Of a DNA stretch of 14,196 nucleotides, positions 7,626 to 14,196 are shown in pieces. The translations under genes and the position numbers were made by a program. Origin of the DNA: JBAXGE01 sp044344145. GTDB lineage: Bacteria > Planctomycetota > Phycisphaerae > WQYP01. Under the pieces are notes generated by a model. The model was not told where the DNA came from. It searched no databases and saw nothing but the letters and a program-made list of their open reading frames with translations. Every line of letters begins with the position of its first letter. Position 1 is the first letter of the stretch. The stretch spans positions 1 to 14,196 of the forward strand of contig JBIJDM010000050.1 of NCBI GenBank assembly GCA_044344145.1, written 5' to 3'.

Positions 7626-9239
7626 TCAGGCCTTCTTGTAGACCCGGGTCAGGATGTCGCGGCCTTCGGCTTGGATGCCCTGACGGCCGTTGGCCACCAG
7701 ATGGCGGAGGATGTGGTGCACGGTTTCCACTTCGTGCGCCAGGCCAAGTTCCTGCGCGATATGGGCACAGGTGCCTTGCCCGCCCTGAGCCAGATAGGCC
7801 AGAATCTTTTTCTGGAGCGTGATGACTGTGCCGGCGGCTTTCTTGCCGGCTTCGACGCCGGGTTGGTGATAGGCGTTGATGTTGATCAGTTCGGCATACA
7901 GGCCCACCGCGCGTTCGAACAGGGCGATGATGGCGCCGACGGTCTGCGGACTGACTTCTTCCAGCGTGATGGTGATGCTCTGACGCCCACTTTCGGCCAG
8001 GGCTTTGCGGGTGCCCTGGAAGAAGCCATGCAGATAATCACCGCAGGTGATGTCGGGTTCGACTTCCAACGCGGCAGCGGGGGTGACCGCGCTGCGACGG
8101 CCCACGGCGGCGTCATCGGTCAGCACTTCGATGAAGGTGACAAAGAAGTTGTTGATGCCATCGCGTAACTGTTGCACATAGGCATGCTGGTCGGTGGCGC
8201 CTTTGTTGCCATAGACGGCGATGCCCTGATTGACCACCTGACCGGCGCGGTCGAGTTCCTTGCCGATGGATTCCATGACGAGTTGCTGCAGATACTTGCT
8301 CAGGAGCAGCAAGCGATCTTTGTAAGGCAGGATGACCATATCGCGCAGGCCCTTGCCATTGCCGCTGCTGTACCACATCGCCGCCAGCAGGGCGGCGGGG
8401 TTTTCACGCAGGTCGGCCTTGCGGGTCAGTTTGTCCATATCGGCCGCGCCATCGAGCAGTTTTTGGATATCCAATCCCTGCAGCGCTGCGGGCAGCAGGC
8501 CCACGGCGGAGGTGACGCTGGTCCGGCCACCCACCCAATCCCACATGGGGAAGCGGGCGATCCATTTTTGACTGACGGCGGTGCGATCCAATTCACTGTT
8601 ATCGCCGGTCACGGCAACGGCGTGACCGGCAAAGTGTAGACCCGCCGCGGCAAAGGCCTGTTGGGCAACCAGCATCCCGTTGCGGGTTTCTTTGGTGCCA
8701 CCGGACTTGGAGATGACTACCACCAGCGTCTGGGCCAGTTGCTTGGCGCCCAGCGTATCCAGCACGCGTTGCATGCCATCGGGATCGGTGTTATCGAAGA
8801 AGTAAACGGCCATCTTGTCGCGGCTACTACCGAGGGCATCGGCGACGAATTGTGGGCCCAGTGCGGACCCGCCGATGCCAATCACCAGCAGGGTTTTGAA
8901 TTTCTTGCCGGCAGGGGTGAGAATCTTGCCGGTGTGGATTTCTTTGGCAAAGGTTTTCACTTGCGTGATGGTGTTTTCGATGGCGGTGCGGAGGGTGTCG
9001 GGCGCCAGTGTTGCCTGGCGGAGCCAGTAATGGCCGACCATACGCTTTTCGTCGGGGTTGGCGATGGCGCCGGCTTCAAGCGCTTTCATTGCCTCGAAGG
9101 CCTGACGCATTTTGGGTTTGATGGTGGTGATGAAGTTCTCGTCGAAGGCCATCCGGCTGACATCAAGCGAAAAGCCGAGTTTGTGGTTGGCGAGGAAGAA
9201 TTTCTGGTAACGATCCCAACTGGTATCAATGGTTGTCAT
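7626..9239 (-). CDS. pgi: Glucose-6-phosphate isomerase
   Basis: It interconverts glucose 6-phosphate and fructose 6-phosphate in glycolysis and gluconeogenesis. With the ATG at 9239, preceded by AAGGA about 8-9 nt upstream, it has 537 residues; an upstream in-frame ATG at 9272 would add 11 residues. Landmarks: phosphate-binding 'GIGGSALGP' (121-129) and 'SKSGGTKET' (178-186), 'DWVGGRTSV' (234-242), catalytic Glu in 'MESIGKE' (322-328), His352 in 'GATDQHAYV', and Lys467 in 'NAYHQPGVEAGKKA'. Beyond the catalytic core, residues 475-537 form a compact helical tail ending in 'VETVHHILRHLVANG...' that looks like a winged helix. I believe related long bacterial PGIs carry something similar. The protein is cytoplasmic. 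The gene is divergent from glnN and has its own strong terminator. Confidence 0.95.
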   Translation of the reverse strand: MTTIDTSWDRYQKFFLANHKLGFSLDVSRMAFDENFITTIKPKMRQAFEAMKALEAGAIANPDEKRMVGHYWLRQATLAPDTLRTAIENTITQVKTFAKEIHTGKILTPAGKKFKTLLVIGIGGSALGPQFVADALGSSRDKMAVYFFDNTDPDGMQRVLDTLGAKQLAQTLVVVISKSGGTKETRNGMLVAQQAFAAAGLHFAGHAVAVTGDNSELDRTAVSQKWIARFPMWDWVGGRTSVTSAVGLLPAALQGLDIQKLLDGAADMDKLTRKADLRENPAALLAAMWYSSGNGKGLRDMVILPYKDRLLLLSKYLQQLVMESIGKELDRAGQVVNQGIAVYGNKGATDQHAYVQQLRDGINNFFVTFIEVLTDDAAVGRRSAVTPAAALEVEPDITCGDYLHGFFQGTRKALAESGRQSITITLEEVSPQTVGAIIALFERAVGLYAELININAYHQPGVEAGKKAAGTVITLQKKILAYLAQGGQGTCAHIAQELGLAHEVETVHHILRHLVANGRQGIQAEGRDILTRVYKKA

Positions 9240-9362
9240 GAGCGGCATCCTTACACGAATAAGACACTGCATGACCGCAAGGCGCGGCCATGTACAGGGC
9301 AGACAGTTTGAGCCTAGTAGACTAAAAATGCAACCCGGAGGTGTGGGGAAGTGGTCACCGGT

Positions 9363-9391
9363 TTGGCGTGCCTAATATTTAGGCATATAAA
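9363..9391 (+). promoter_or_regulatory. Promoter with palindromic operator filling its spacer
   Basis: TTGGCG (9363-9368, four of six matches to the -35 consensus) and TATAAA (9386-9391, five of six to the -10) are separated by 17 bp. That spacer is exactly the palindrome TGCCTAA-TAT-TTAGGCA (9369-9385). A dimeric repressor bound there would block RNA polymerase. It points toward glnN, with a predicted start near 9398 and a leader of about 325 nt. Confidence 0.5.
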
Positions 9392-9438
9392 TATGAAATA
9401 GTCTGCAATGTTTAATAATTAGGCGTTGAGGTGGGCGA

Positions 9439-9546
9439 ATGAATCTGAACCCAGACGTTTTTATCTGTTTTCCAGTGGGTTTATGTGGCTCTGGGCAAGA
9501 AATCGTTACGTCATTGCTGGTAGGACTTTACAGTTCTTCGGAATGA
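9439..9546 (+). CDS. Possible 35-codon leader ORF upstream of glnN
   Basis: An ATG at 9439, preceded by GAGG (9428-9431, 7-nt spacing), opens a 35-codon frame beginning MNLNPDVFICFPVG and ending in SSSE-TGA. It lies downstream of the predicted start of the glnN transcript. No known leader peptide was recognised, and there is no run of Gln, Glu or other signature codons. It may be a chance frame; the Shine-Dalgarno and position are its only support. A second short frame (9548-9637) follows almost at once with weaker initiation signals. Confidence 0.2.
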   Translation: MNLNPDVFICFPVGLCGSGQEIVTSLLVGLYSSSE

Positions 9547-9709
9547 TATGATGATAGGCAAATGTCGTGCACTGAGCTTGAGCACGATCTGGCGATATTT
9601 CGGTATCGCTTTTGCTGTATCAACGGAAGCGGAGTGATTCCCCCCTGTAGTCTGCCGAGTGTTTCGTGCGGCCAGGCGGAAACTGGAACACCCAAAGTGT
9701 CTAGCTTGT

Positions 9710-9714
9710 AGGAG
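9710..9714 (+). promoter_or_regulatory. Shine-Dalgarno of glnN
   Basis: AGGAG lies 9 nt before the ATG at 9724 but only 3 nt before the in-frame TTG at 9718, which decides the start for the ATG. Confidence 0.75.
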
Positions 9715-9723
9715 CGATTGTAT

Positions 9724-11907
9724 ATGGGATCGGTAAATGCCCGTAGTGCTGCAATTGCAGCGTTGACCAATTTCAAAACTCTGGCCCCGCGTGTGAATTA
9801 CAAAGCCACTCCCCTCAAGGACATCTACGCCAGCAACGTCTTCAATGAAGAAGCCCAGCGTGAACGTCTGCCCAAGGGCGTGTTCAAGAAGCTGCAGGAA
9901 ACCATCAAGAAGGGCTTGCCCCTTGATCCCGGTATTGCTGATGCCGTGGCTTCGGGCATGAAGGAATGGGCCATTGAAAAAGGCGCCACCCACTACACCC
10001 ACATCTTTTATCCCATGACCGGCCTGACGGCGGAAAAGCATGACTCGTTCGTGTCGCCGGAACCCGGTGGCAAGGCCGTGCTCGAATTCTCCGGCAAGGA
10101 ACTGGTTCAGGGCGAACCCGATGCCTCGTCGTTCCCCTCGGGCGGTCTCCGCGCGACGTTTGAAGCCCGTGGTTACACCGCGTGGGATCCGACCAGCCCC
10201 GCTTATATCCTCGAAAATCCCAACGGTACCGTCCTGGTCATCCCGACCGCGTTTGTCAGCTGGACCGGCGAAGCGCTGGACAAGAAGACGCCGTTGCTGC
10301 GTTCCATGGAATCGCTGGCCGTGCAGGCGACCCGGGTGCTGAAGCTGTTCGGCAAGACCGGCGCCAAGGTCTTCACGACGGTTGGTCCCGAGCAGGAATA
10401 CTTCCTGATTGACCGCAATTTCTACTATGCCCGTCCGGATTTGGTGAATTCCGGCCGTACCTTGTTCGGCGCCAAGCCGCCCAAGGGTCAGGAAATGGAA
10501 GATCATTATTTCGGTTCCATTCCGGAACGCGTGCTGGCGTGTATGCTCGAAGTCGAGCAGGAATTGTACAAACTCGGCGTGCCGGTCAAGACCCGTCACA
10601 ACGAAGTGGCTCCGGCCCAGTATGAAATCGCGCCGATCTTCGAAAGTTCCAACCTCGCTCATGATCACCAGATGCTGACCATGGAAACGCTCAAGCGCGT
10701 GGCCGAGAAGTATGGTCTGGCCTGCCTGATGCATGAAAAGCCCTTCGCGGGCGTGAATGGTTCGGGTAAGCACAACAACTGGTCCATCGCCACCGATGCG
10801 GGCGAAAACCTGCTCAATCCCGGCTCGACGCCACATGATAACGCCCAATTCCTGACCTTCTGCTGTGCGGTCATCCGGGCGGTGGACAAGTATGCTCCGT
10901 TGCTCCGCGTGGCGGTGGCTTCGGCGGCCAACGATCACCGTCTGGGTGCGAACGAAGCGCCCCCGGCGATCATCTCGATCTTCCTGGGCGACCAGCTCAA
11001 CGATATCATCGAGCAGGTCGAAAAGGGCACCCCGAGCAGCACCAAGTCGGGCGGTACCATGGAACTGGGCGTCGGCGTTCTGCCGAGGTTCCCCCGTGAT
11101 GCCGGCGACCGTAACCGCACCTCGCCGTTTGCCTTCACCGGCAACAAGTTCGAGTTCCGCGCGGTGGGTTCCTCGATGAGCGTGGCCGGTGCCAACACCG
11201 TGCTCAACACCATCGTGGCCGAATCGCTGGATTACATCGCGGGCGAACTGGAAACCGCGGTCAAGGGTGGCAAGGACTTCAACAAGGCCCTGCAGGCGCT
11301 GCTCAGCGACATCATCAAGAAGCACAAGCGGATCATCTTCAACGGTGATGGCTATTCCGAAGAATGGCATGCTGAAGCCGCCAAGCGTGGTCTGCCCAAC
11401 TTCAAGAACACCGTGGATTCGATTCCCTCGCTGATCAGCCCGGAATCCATCGCCCTGTTCTCGAAGTACAAGGTCCTCAGCGAACGCGAACTGCACAGCC
11501 GCTATGAAATCTTCCTGGAAAACTACAAAAAGACCCTGAATATCGAAGGTCAGTTGACGGTCAGCATCGCCAAGACGCTGATTCTGCCCGCGAGCCTGCG
11601 GTATCAGGGCGAAGTAGCCACTGCGGTCAAAGCCGCCAAGGATGCGGGCGTGGTCGTGAAGAATCAGGAAGGCCTGCTCAAGAGCATTGCCGGCAACATC
11701 GAAGAGCTGGAAGGCAAGATCGAAGCCCTGGCCGCCGTGTTGGATCATCATGCCGCGGCTGATGCGTTGGCCCATGCGACCTTCATGCGGGATACGGTTC
11801 TGCCTGCTATGAATGCGGTCCGCAAGTATGCCGACGCTTTGGAAACCCAGGTGGCGGACGATCTGTGGCCGTTGCCGACCTATCGCGAAATGTTGTTCAT
11901 CAAGTAA
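9724..11907 (+). CDS. glnN: Type III glutamine synthetase
   Basis: It joins ammonia to glutamate at the cost of ATP, the entry point of nitrogen assimilation. The 727-residue length matches GSIII (about 730 in Bacteroides) and is far from GSI/GSII (about 470 and 360). Visible motifs: 'GGLRATFEARGYTAWD' (140-155), 'VGPEQEYF' (220-227, metal-binding Glu), 'NEVAPAQYEIAP' (293-304), ATP-site 'KPFAGVNGSGKHNNWS' (339-354) and 'RNRTSPFAFTGNKFEFR' (463-479). The C-terminal 150 residues are helical, probably coiled-coil, as in the family. There is no obvious adenylylation loop of the GSI-beta type. Regulation is likely transcriptional, through the operator-like promoter at 9363-9391. Codon use is strongly biased, as for a highly expressed gene. 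Confidence 0.96.
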   Translation: MGSVNARSAAIAALTNFKTLAPRVNYKATPLKDIYASNVFNEEAQRERLPKGVFKKLQETIKKGLPLDPGIADAVASGMKEWAIEKGATHYTHIFYPMTGLTAEKHDSFVSPEPGGKAVLEFSGKELVQGEPDASSFPSGGLRATFEARGYTAWDPTSPAYILENPNGTVLVIPTAFVSWTGEALDKKTPLLRSMESLAVQATRVLKLFGKTGAKVFTTVGPEQEYFLIDRNFYYARPDLVNSGRTLFGAKPPKGQEMEDHYFGSIPERVLACMLEVEQELYKLGVPVKTRHNEVAPAQYEIAPIFESSNLAHDHQMLTMETLKRVAEKYGLACLMHEKPFAGVNGSGKHNNWSIATDAGENLLNPGSTPHDNAQFLTFCCAVIRAVDKYAPLLRVAVASAANDHRLGANEAPPAIISIFLGDQLNDIIEQVEKGTPSSTKSGGTMELGVGVLPRFPRDAGDRNRTSPFAFTGNKFEFRAVGSSMSVAGANTVLNTIVAESLDYIAGELETAVKGGKDFNKALQALLSDIIKKHKRIIFNGDGYSEEWHAEAAKRGLPNFKNTVDSIPSLISPESIALFSKYKVLSERELHSRYEIFLENYKKTLNIEGQLTVSIAKTLILPASLRYQGEVATAVKAAKDAGVVVKNQEGLLKSIAGNIEELEGKIEALAAVLDHHAAADALAHATFMRDTVLPAMNAVRKYADALETQVADDLWPLPTYREMLFIK

Positions 11908-11939
11908 GCGCACGCAGGCTTACCTGGGACGTAATAATG

Positions 11940-11970
11940 GGGCGGGACGCATGAGCGTACCGCCCTTTTT
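11940..11970 (+). terminator. Primary intrinsic terminator of glnN
   Basis: GGGCGG (11940-11945) pairs with CCGCCC (11960-11965), and the inner ACGC/GCGT extends the stem. T5 follows. It is 32 bp after the glnN stop codon. Confidence 0.85.
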
Positions 11971-11998
11971 CATTGGGTATGGCGTTGGCACGGCGCAT

Positions 11999-12037
11999 AA
12001 AAAACGGCGAATCAGGCCCGAGTAACCTGATCCGCCG
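11999..12037 (-). terminator. Intrinsic terminator of the ECF sigma operon
   Basis: CGGCGAATCAGG (12005-12016) and CCTGATCCGCCG (12026-12037) form a 12-bp stem. The single mismatch becomes a G-U pair in the minus-strand RNA. A-run 11999-12004 gives the U tail. It lies about 30 bp after the last operon gene. Confidence 0.88.
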
Positions 12038-12062
12038 ATAGCGTCTGCAACGCTATTTTTTT
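12038..12062 (+). terminator. Second plus-strand terminator after glnN
   Basis: ATAGCGT (12038-12044) pairs with ACGCTAT (12050-12056) around a 5-nt loop, followed by T7 on the plus strand. It abuts the minus-strand terminator and would stop read-through from glnN into the opposing operon. Confidence 0.65.
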
Positions 12063-12068
12063 AAGGAC

Positions 12069-12554
12069 TTATTCCAGGATGCCGTTGGCGACCATCTGGG
12101 CTTCCTGACGGACGGTGAGTAGCTCACGCAGTTCGTCCTCAGCCTTGGTTAGGGCTTCCTTGGTGGTTTTCTTGGCTTCGCGGACAGCCTTCAATTTGGC
12201 CTGGATTTCTTCGGCTTTGGCGTCCTTGTTTTTCAGAACTTTGTTGAGTTCTTGAACCGCATCGCCCATTATGGATCGCATGCGCAATTGTATAACTTTT
12301 TCCAACTTGGGTTGGATGGCCTTGAATTCTTCATCTGTGCAGCCGAGGTCTTCTTTCAGCCGGGTGGTCATGCGTTCGCGCATCTCGGCCATGCGATCGC
12401 CACCACCGTTACCACCACCATGGTAGCGTTGGCGCGGGGGATTGGCATCACCACCGGGGGCAGCACCAGGGGCCTGCTGGGCCACCAAAGGCAGCGTCGC
12501 AACACCCATCAGACACACGGCCAAACCGGCCACGATACCTCTGTAACTAGCCAT
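12069..12554 (-). CDS. Secreted helical protein with LTxxQ-like motif
   Basis: A 161-residue protein starting at the ATG at 12554, chosen over the in-frame TTG at 12560 because GGAG (12562-12565) is 7 nt from the ATG. Residues 1-26 form a signal peptide (positive n-region, hydrophobic core, cleavage probably near 'PLVA-QQ'). A Gly/Pro-rich linker (28-53) follows, then a highly charged helical region (54-161) with 'LGCTDEEF' (70-77) and 'LTVRQEAQ' (146-153). The last matches the LTxxQ signature of the Spy/CpxP/ZraP/CnrX-like periplasmic proteins, but overall similarity is only by pattern. It is the last gene of the sigma operon, 44 bp after its neighbour. It may act as a periplasmic sensor or chaperone; the ligand is unknown and few His/Cys residues are available. 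Confidence 0.75.
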   Translation of the reverse strand: MASYRGIVAGLAVCLMGVATLPLVAQQAPGAAPGGDANPPRQRYHGGGNGGGDRMAEMRERMTTRLKEDLGCTDEEFKAIQPKLEKVIQLRMRSIMGDAVQELNKVLKNKDAKAEEIQAKLKAVREAKKTTKEALTKAEDELRELLTVRQEAQMVANGILE

Positions 12555-12598
12555 GCTCAATCTCCTTTTTGTAAGAGCGGGGGCTAAAGAAAAAACAC

Positions 12599-13168
12599 TT
12601 AGTGATTATGGGGTCCGCGGAACGGTTCCATGTCGCCCGGACCTGGTCCCGGTCCCGTTGCGGGTTGGCTTTCCGGTCCGCCGGGACGATTGCCCCGGCC
12701 CCAGCCACCGCGTCCGCCGGGGGGGCCTTTTTTCAATATTTCTTCGTAGACTTTTTGCTGTTCGGGGTTCAGGATGGCTTTGGATTTTTCCACTGCCGCC
12801 TTGAATTGGGCGTCGCGTTGCTGATTCAATTCGGCCACTTTGGCGTCGTAAGCCTGCCGGATGCGGTCATATTCGGCTTTTTGTTCGGCCGTCAACAAGG
12901 CCACCACGGCATCGTCGCGTTCACGGGCATATTGCCGGCGTTTGTCCACGGGTTGGGTGGTGCTACCGCTGCGCATGTGCTCCGACCAAATGGCCCGCAT
13001 CTGTTCCTTCTGGGTGTCGGACAATTTCAATTCCCGTTCCAGCCAGGAGCGGGGATCGGGCTTGGGGCCGGGGCCCATCGGCTGACGCTGGGCGGTGAAG
13101 CCGGCGATAAAGCCGCTGCCCAATGCCACGAGAAAAACAATAAGCAAAAGCACGACAGATTTACTCAC
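12599..13168 (-). CDS. Membrane-anchored LTxxQ-like (Spy/CpxP/CnrX-type) protein
   Basis: The start is a GTG at 13168, preceded by AGGAGG 8 nt upstream inside the anti-sigma gene; longer upstream starts would run far into that gene. The 189-residue protein has an N-terminal hydrophobic segment (5-24, anchor or uncleaved signal), then helices with three regularly placed motifs: LSDTQ (49-53), LTAEQ (92-96) and LNPEQ (133-137). These match the LTxxQ-type pattern of periplasmic metal- and stress-responsive proteins. Residues 148-189 are a Gly/Pro/Arg-rich tail ending in His-Asn-His. It overlaps the anti-sigma stop by 8 bp, so translation is probably coupled. By analogy with CnrX in CnrYXH it could sense an envelope signal and act on the anti-sigma factor; this is inference. 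Confidence 0.8.
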   Translation of the reverse strand: MSKSVVLLLIVFLVALGSGFIAGFTAQRQPMGPGPKPDPRSWLERELKLSDTQKEQMRAIWSEHMRSGSTTQPVDKRRQYARERDDAVVALLTAEQKAEYDRIRQAYDAKVAELNQQRDAQFKAAVEKSKAILNPEQQKVYEEILKKGPPGGRGGWGRGNRPGGPESQPATGPGPGPGDMEPFRGPHNH

Positions 13169-13634
13169 GACTATTGCCTCCTTCATTGAGGCTGGCGACC
13201 ATCCATACGGCCACATCCTGATCGGGATTGCTCGTTTGGGTGGTGGCATCGTCACGGGCTACGGCGACCCTTTCCCATGTGCTGGGGGCTACCGTGGCCA
13301 CATCCTTGCTGCTGCTGGGGATCAGAACATTCAACCAGCCCAGACTGGCGATAATCGCGATGACGGCCGCGGTGGCGGATAAGCCCAGTGCGGTTCGCAG
13401 GGTACGCTGCCAGCGGCGCTGTTGATAGGCTTGGACGATGCGTTCCTGTTGCAGGGGCGACAAGGTCGCCGACCATTGCCGCAGTTGGGCGCTGGTGTGC
13501 TGTAAATCGCTCAAGGTCTGTTGGCAGGCAGGACACACCGCCAGATGGGCCGTGATTTCCTGCAGCTGATCCGCAGGCAGTTCGCCATCGTGATAGGCGC
13601 TCAGACGCGTTAAGATGTCGTTGCAATTCTTCAT
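13161..13634 (-). CDS. Zinc-finger (ZAS-type) transmembrane anti-sigma factor
   Basis: A 157-residue protein starting at the ATG at 13634, which overlaps the sigma stop codon as ATGA. The N-terminal cytoplasmic domain has the ZAS motif H-x3-C-x2-C (His30, Cys34, Cys37 in 'HLAVCPAC'). Residues 80-105 form one membrane segment (LRTALGLSATAAVIAIIASL), leaving about 50 periplasmic residues. Such proteins sequester their cognate ECF sigma factor until released by a signal. Gene order and coupling with the sigma gene support the pairing. No Cys-rich redox features beyond the motif were seen. Confidence 0.9.
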   Translation of the reverse strand: MKNCNDILTRLSAYHDGELPADQLQEITAHLAVCPACQQTLSDLQHTSAQLRQWSATLSPLQQERIVQAYQQRRWQRTLRTALGLSATAAVIAIIASLGWLNVLIPSSSKDVATVAPSTWERVAVARDDATTQTSNPDQDVAVWMVASLNEGGNSRE

Positions 13635-14176
13635 GACCGCGTCCCTTCCTGATATTCGGCCAGACAAACTTTCAAGGCTTGGCGGGCACGGTGCAAGCGG
13701 GAATCAACCGTACCGGCGGGGATGCCTAAAACTGTCGCAATCTGTTCGTAACTCATACCTTCAAACTCGCGTAGCGTTAAAATTTCCCGTTGCTCTGCGG
13801 GCAGCCGGCCCAGCATGGCCAGCACGTCCATTCGTGCATCAACTCCGCCGGGTGCGTCCCGGGCGGCGGGCAGGTCCGCATCGGTCAGGGGTGCGGGGGC
13901 CCGTTGGGTTTTCTGACGCCGGTGCCACAGGGCGGCTTGGCGAACCAGAATGCCACCCAGCCAGGTGCGGAGCGAGGCCCGGCCTTCGAACCGGTGTAAT
14001 CCGACACTGGCGGCCAGAAACGTCTCTTGCACCACATCTTCCGCACCTTCCCGCTGGCCCAGTAACATACAGGCCGTGCGATACAGGCTGTCACCATGGA
14101 GGACGAGCAATGCCCGGAAAGCATGCTCGTCGCCACGCTTGGCACGTGATATAAGTTCTGCGTCCGACTCACTCAC
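13631..14176 (-). CDS. ECF-family RNA polymerase sigma factor
   Basis: A 181-residue protein with a GTG start at 14176; GGAG lies 8 nt upstream. Region 2 spans about 20-90 (AEDVVQETFLAA at 45-56, FEGRASLRTWL at 63-73, for -10 recognition and melting) and region 4 spans 119-170 (LPAEQREILTLREFEGMSY, then helix-turn-helix YEQIATVLGIPAGTVDSRLHRAR), for -35 recognition. Regions 1 and 3 are absent, as in the ECF group. It is the first gene of a four-gene operon, and such factors often transcribe their own operon. That promoter would lie to the right, outside the window. Confidence 0.94.
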   Translation of the reverse strand: MSESDAELISRAKRGDEHAFRALLVLHGDSLYRTACMLLGQREGAEDVVQETFLAASVGLHRFEGRASLRTWLGGILVRQAALWHRRQKTQRAPAPLTDADLPAARDAPGGVDARMDVLAMLGRLPAEQREILTLREFEGMSYEQIATVLGIPAGTVDSRLHRARQALKVCLAEYQEGTRS

Positions 14177-14196
14177 AGGGCCAACTCCGTGGGACT

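Larger units (their letters stand above)
9240..9723. other. Long divergent regulatory interval between pgi and glnN
   Basis: Nearly 480 bp without a recognised gene, clearly more AT-rich around 9365-9425. It contains the operator-like palindrome and promoter at 9363-9391, repeats of the palindrome half-site, a small ORF with a Shine-Dalgarno at 9439-9546, and a modest hairpin (TCGTGC 9565-9570 with GCACGA 9582-9587). The pgi promoter could not be located with confidence. Confidence 0.6.

Noticed and set aside
9527..9555. Alternative sigma70 promoter (TTTACA, 17 bp, GATGAT) for glnN
   Set aside because: The -10 is only a four-of-six match and the element is less convincing than the one at 9363-9391; it could still be a secondary start.
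9601..9616. Possible sigma54 (-24/-12) site upstream of glnN
   Set aside because: The GG-N10-GC spacing and TTTTGCT fit, but the -24 part (CGGTAT) is poor against TGGCAC and no activator site or sigma54 context is visible.
9511..11913. 800-codon open frame antisense to glnN
   Set aside because: It mirrors glnN codon bias on the opposite strand, has a low-complexity His/Gly/Phe-rich composition with no recognisable domain, and glnN itself is unmistakable.

Overview
The window looks like a chromosomal segment of a free-living, Gram-negative-type bacterium, most likely from the PVC superphylum and perhaps a planctomycete of the Phycisphaerae type. This is inferred from gene content and not proven. 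The pointers are a type III glutamine synthetase, a DksA/TraR-like protein with a long histone-H1-like Lys/Ala/Val tail placed directly before lspA (a dksA-lspA pair is also known in Chlamydia), a very long TPR protein, and an ECF sigma/zinc-finger anti-sigma operon with secreted helical proteins. Coding density is high. No mobile elements, CRISPR arrays, tRNAs or rRNAs were seen.

Left part (1-5687): a plus-strand TPR-repeat gene runs in from beyond the left edge and is followed 31 bp later by a TIM-barrel sugar-isomerase-like gene. That gene converges on a minus-strand multidomain signalling protein, and the two stop codons share one TTAA. The signalling protein has a receiver-like domain without its Asp, then PAS, GAF, a DHp-like segment without its His, and an intact receiver. 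It has no kinase ATPase domain.

Middle part (5688-7628): a divergent promoter region with a perfect palindromic -10 (GATTATAATC) separates the signalling gene from the DksA-like/lspA operon. Directly after lspA lies the 4.5S-type SRP RNA gene (ffs), with its own TATAAT, an 11-bp perfect terminal helix and an intrinsic terminator. A minus-strand terminator for pgi follows.

Metabolic part (7626-12062): pgi (minus) and glnN (plus) are divergent across about 480 bp of non-coding DNA. This interval holds a sigma70-type promoter whose 17-bp spacer is exactly a TGCCTAA-TAT-TTAGGCA palindrome. That suggests a repressor-controlled glnN promoter with a long (about 325 nt) leader containing a small ORF. 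glnN ends in a compact block of interleaved plus- and minus-strand terminators.

Right part (11999-14196): a minus-strand four-gene operon reads ECF sigma factor, zinc-binding anti-sigma factor, membrane-anchored LTxxQ-like protein, secreted helical protein, with stop/start overlaps between the first three. It has the logic of an envelope-stress or metal-sensing module (compare CnrH/CnrY/CnrX or CpxP/Spy/ZraP) and is the best candidate in the window for a little-described system.
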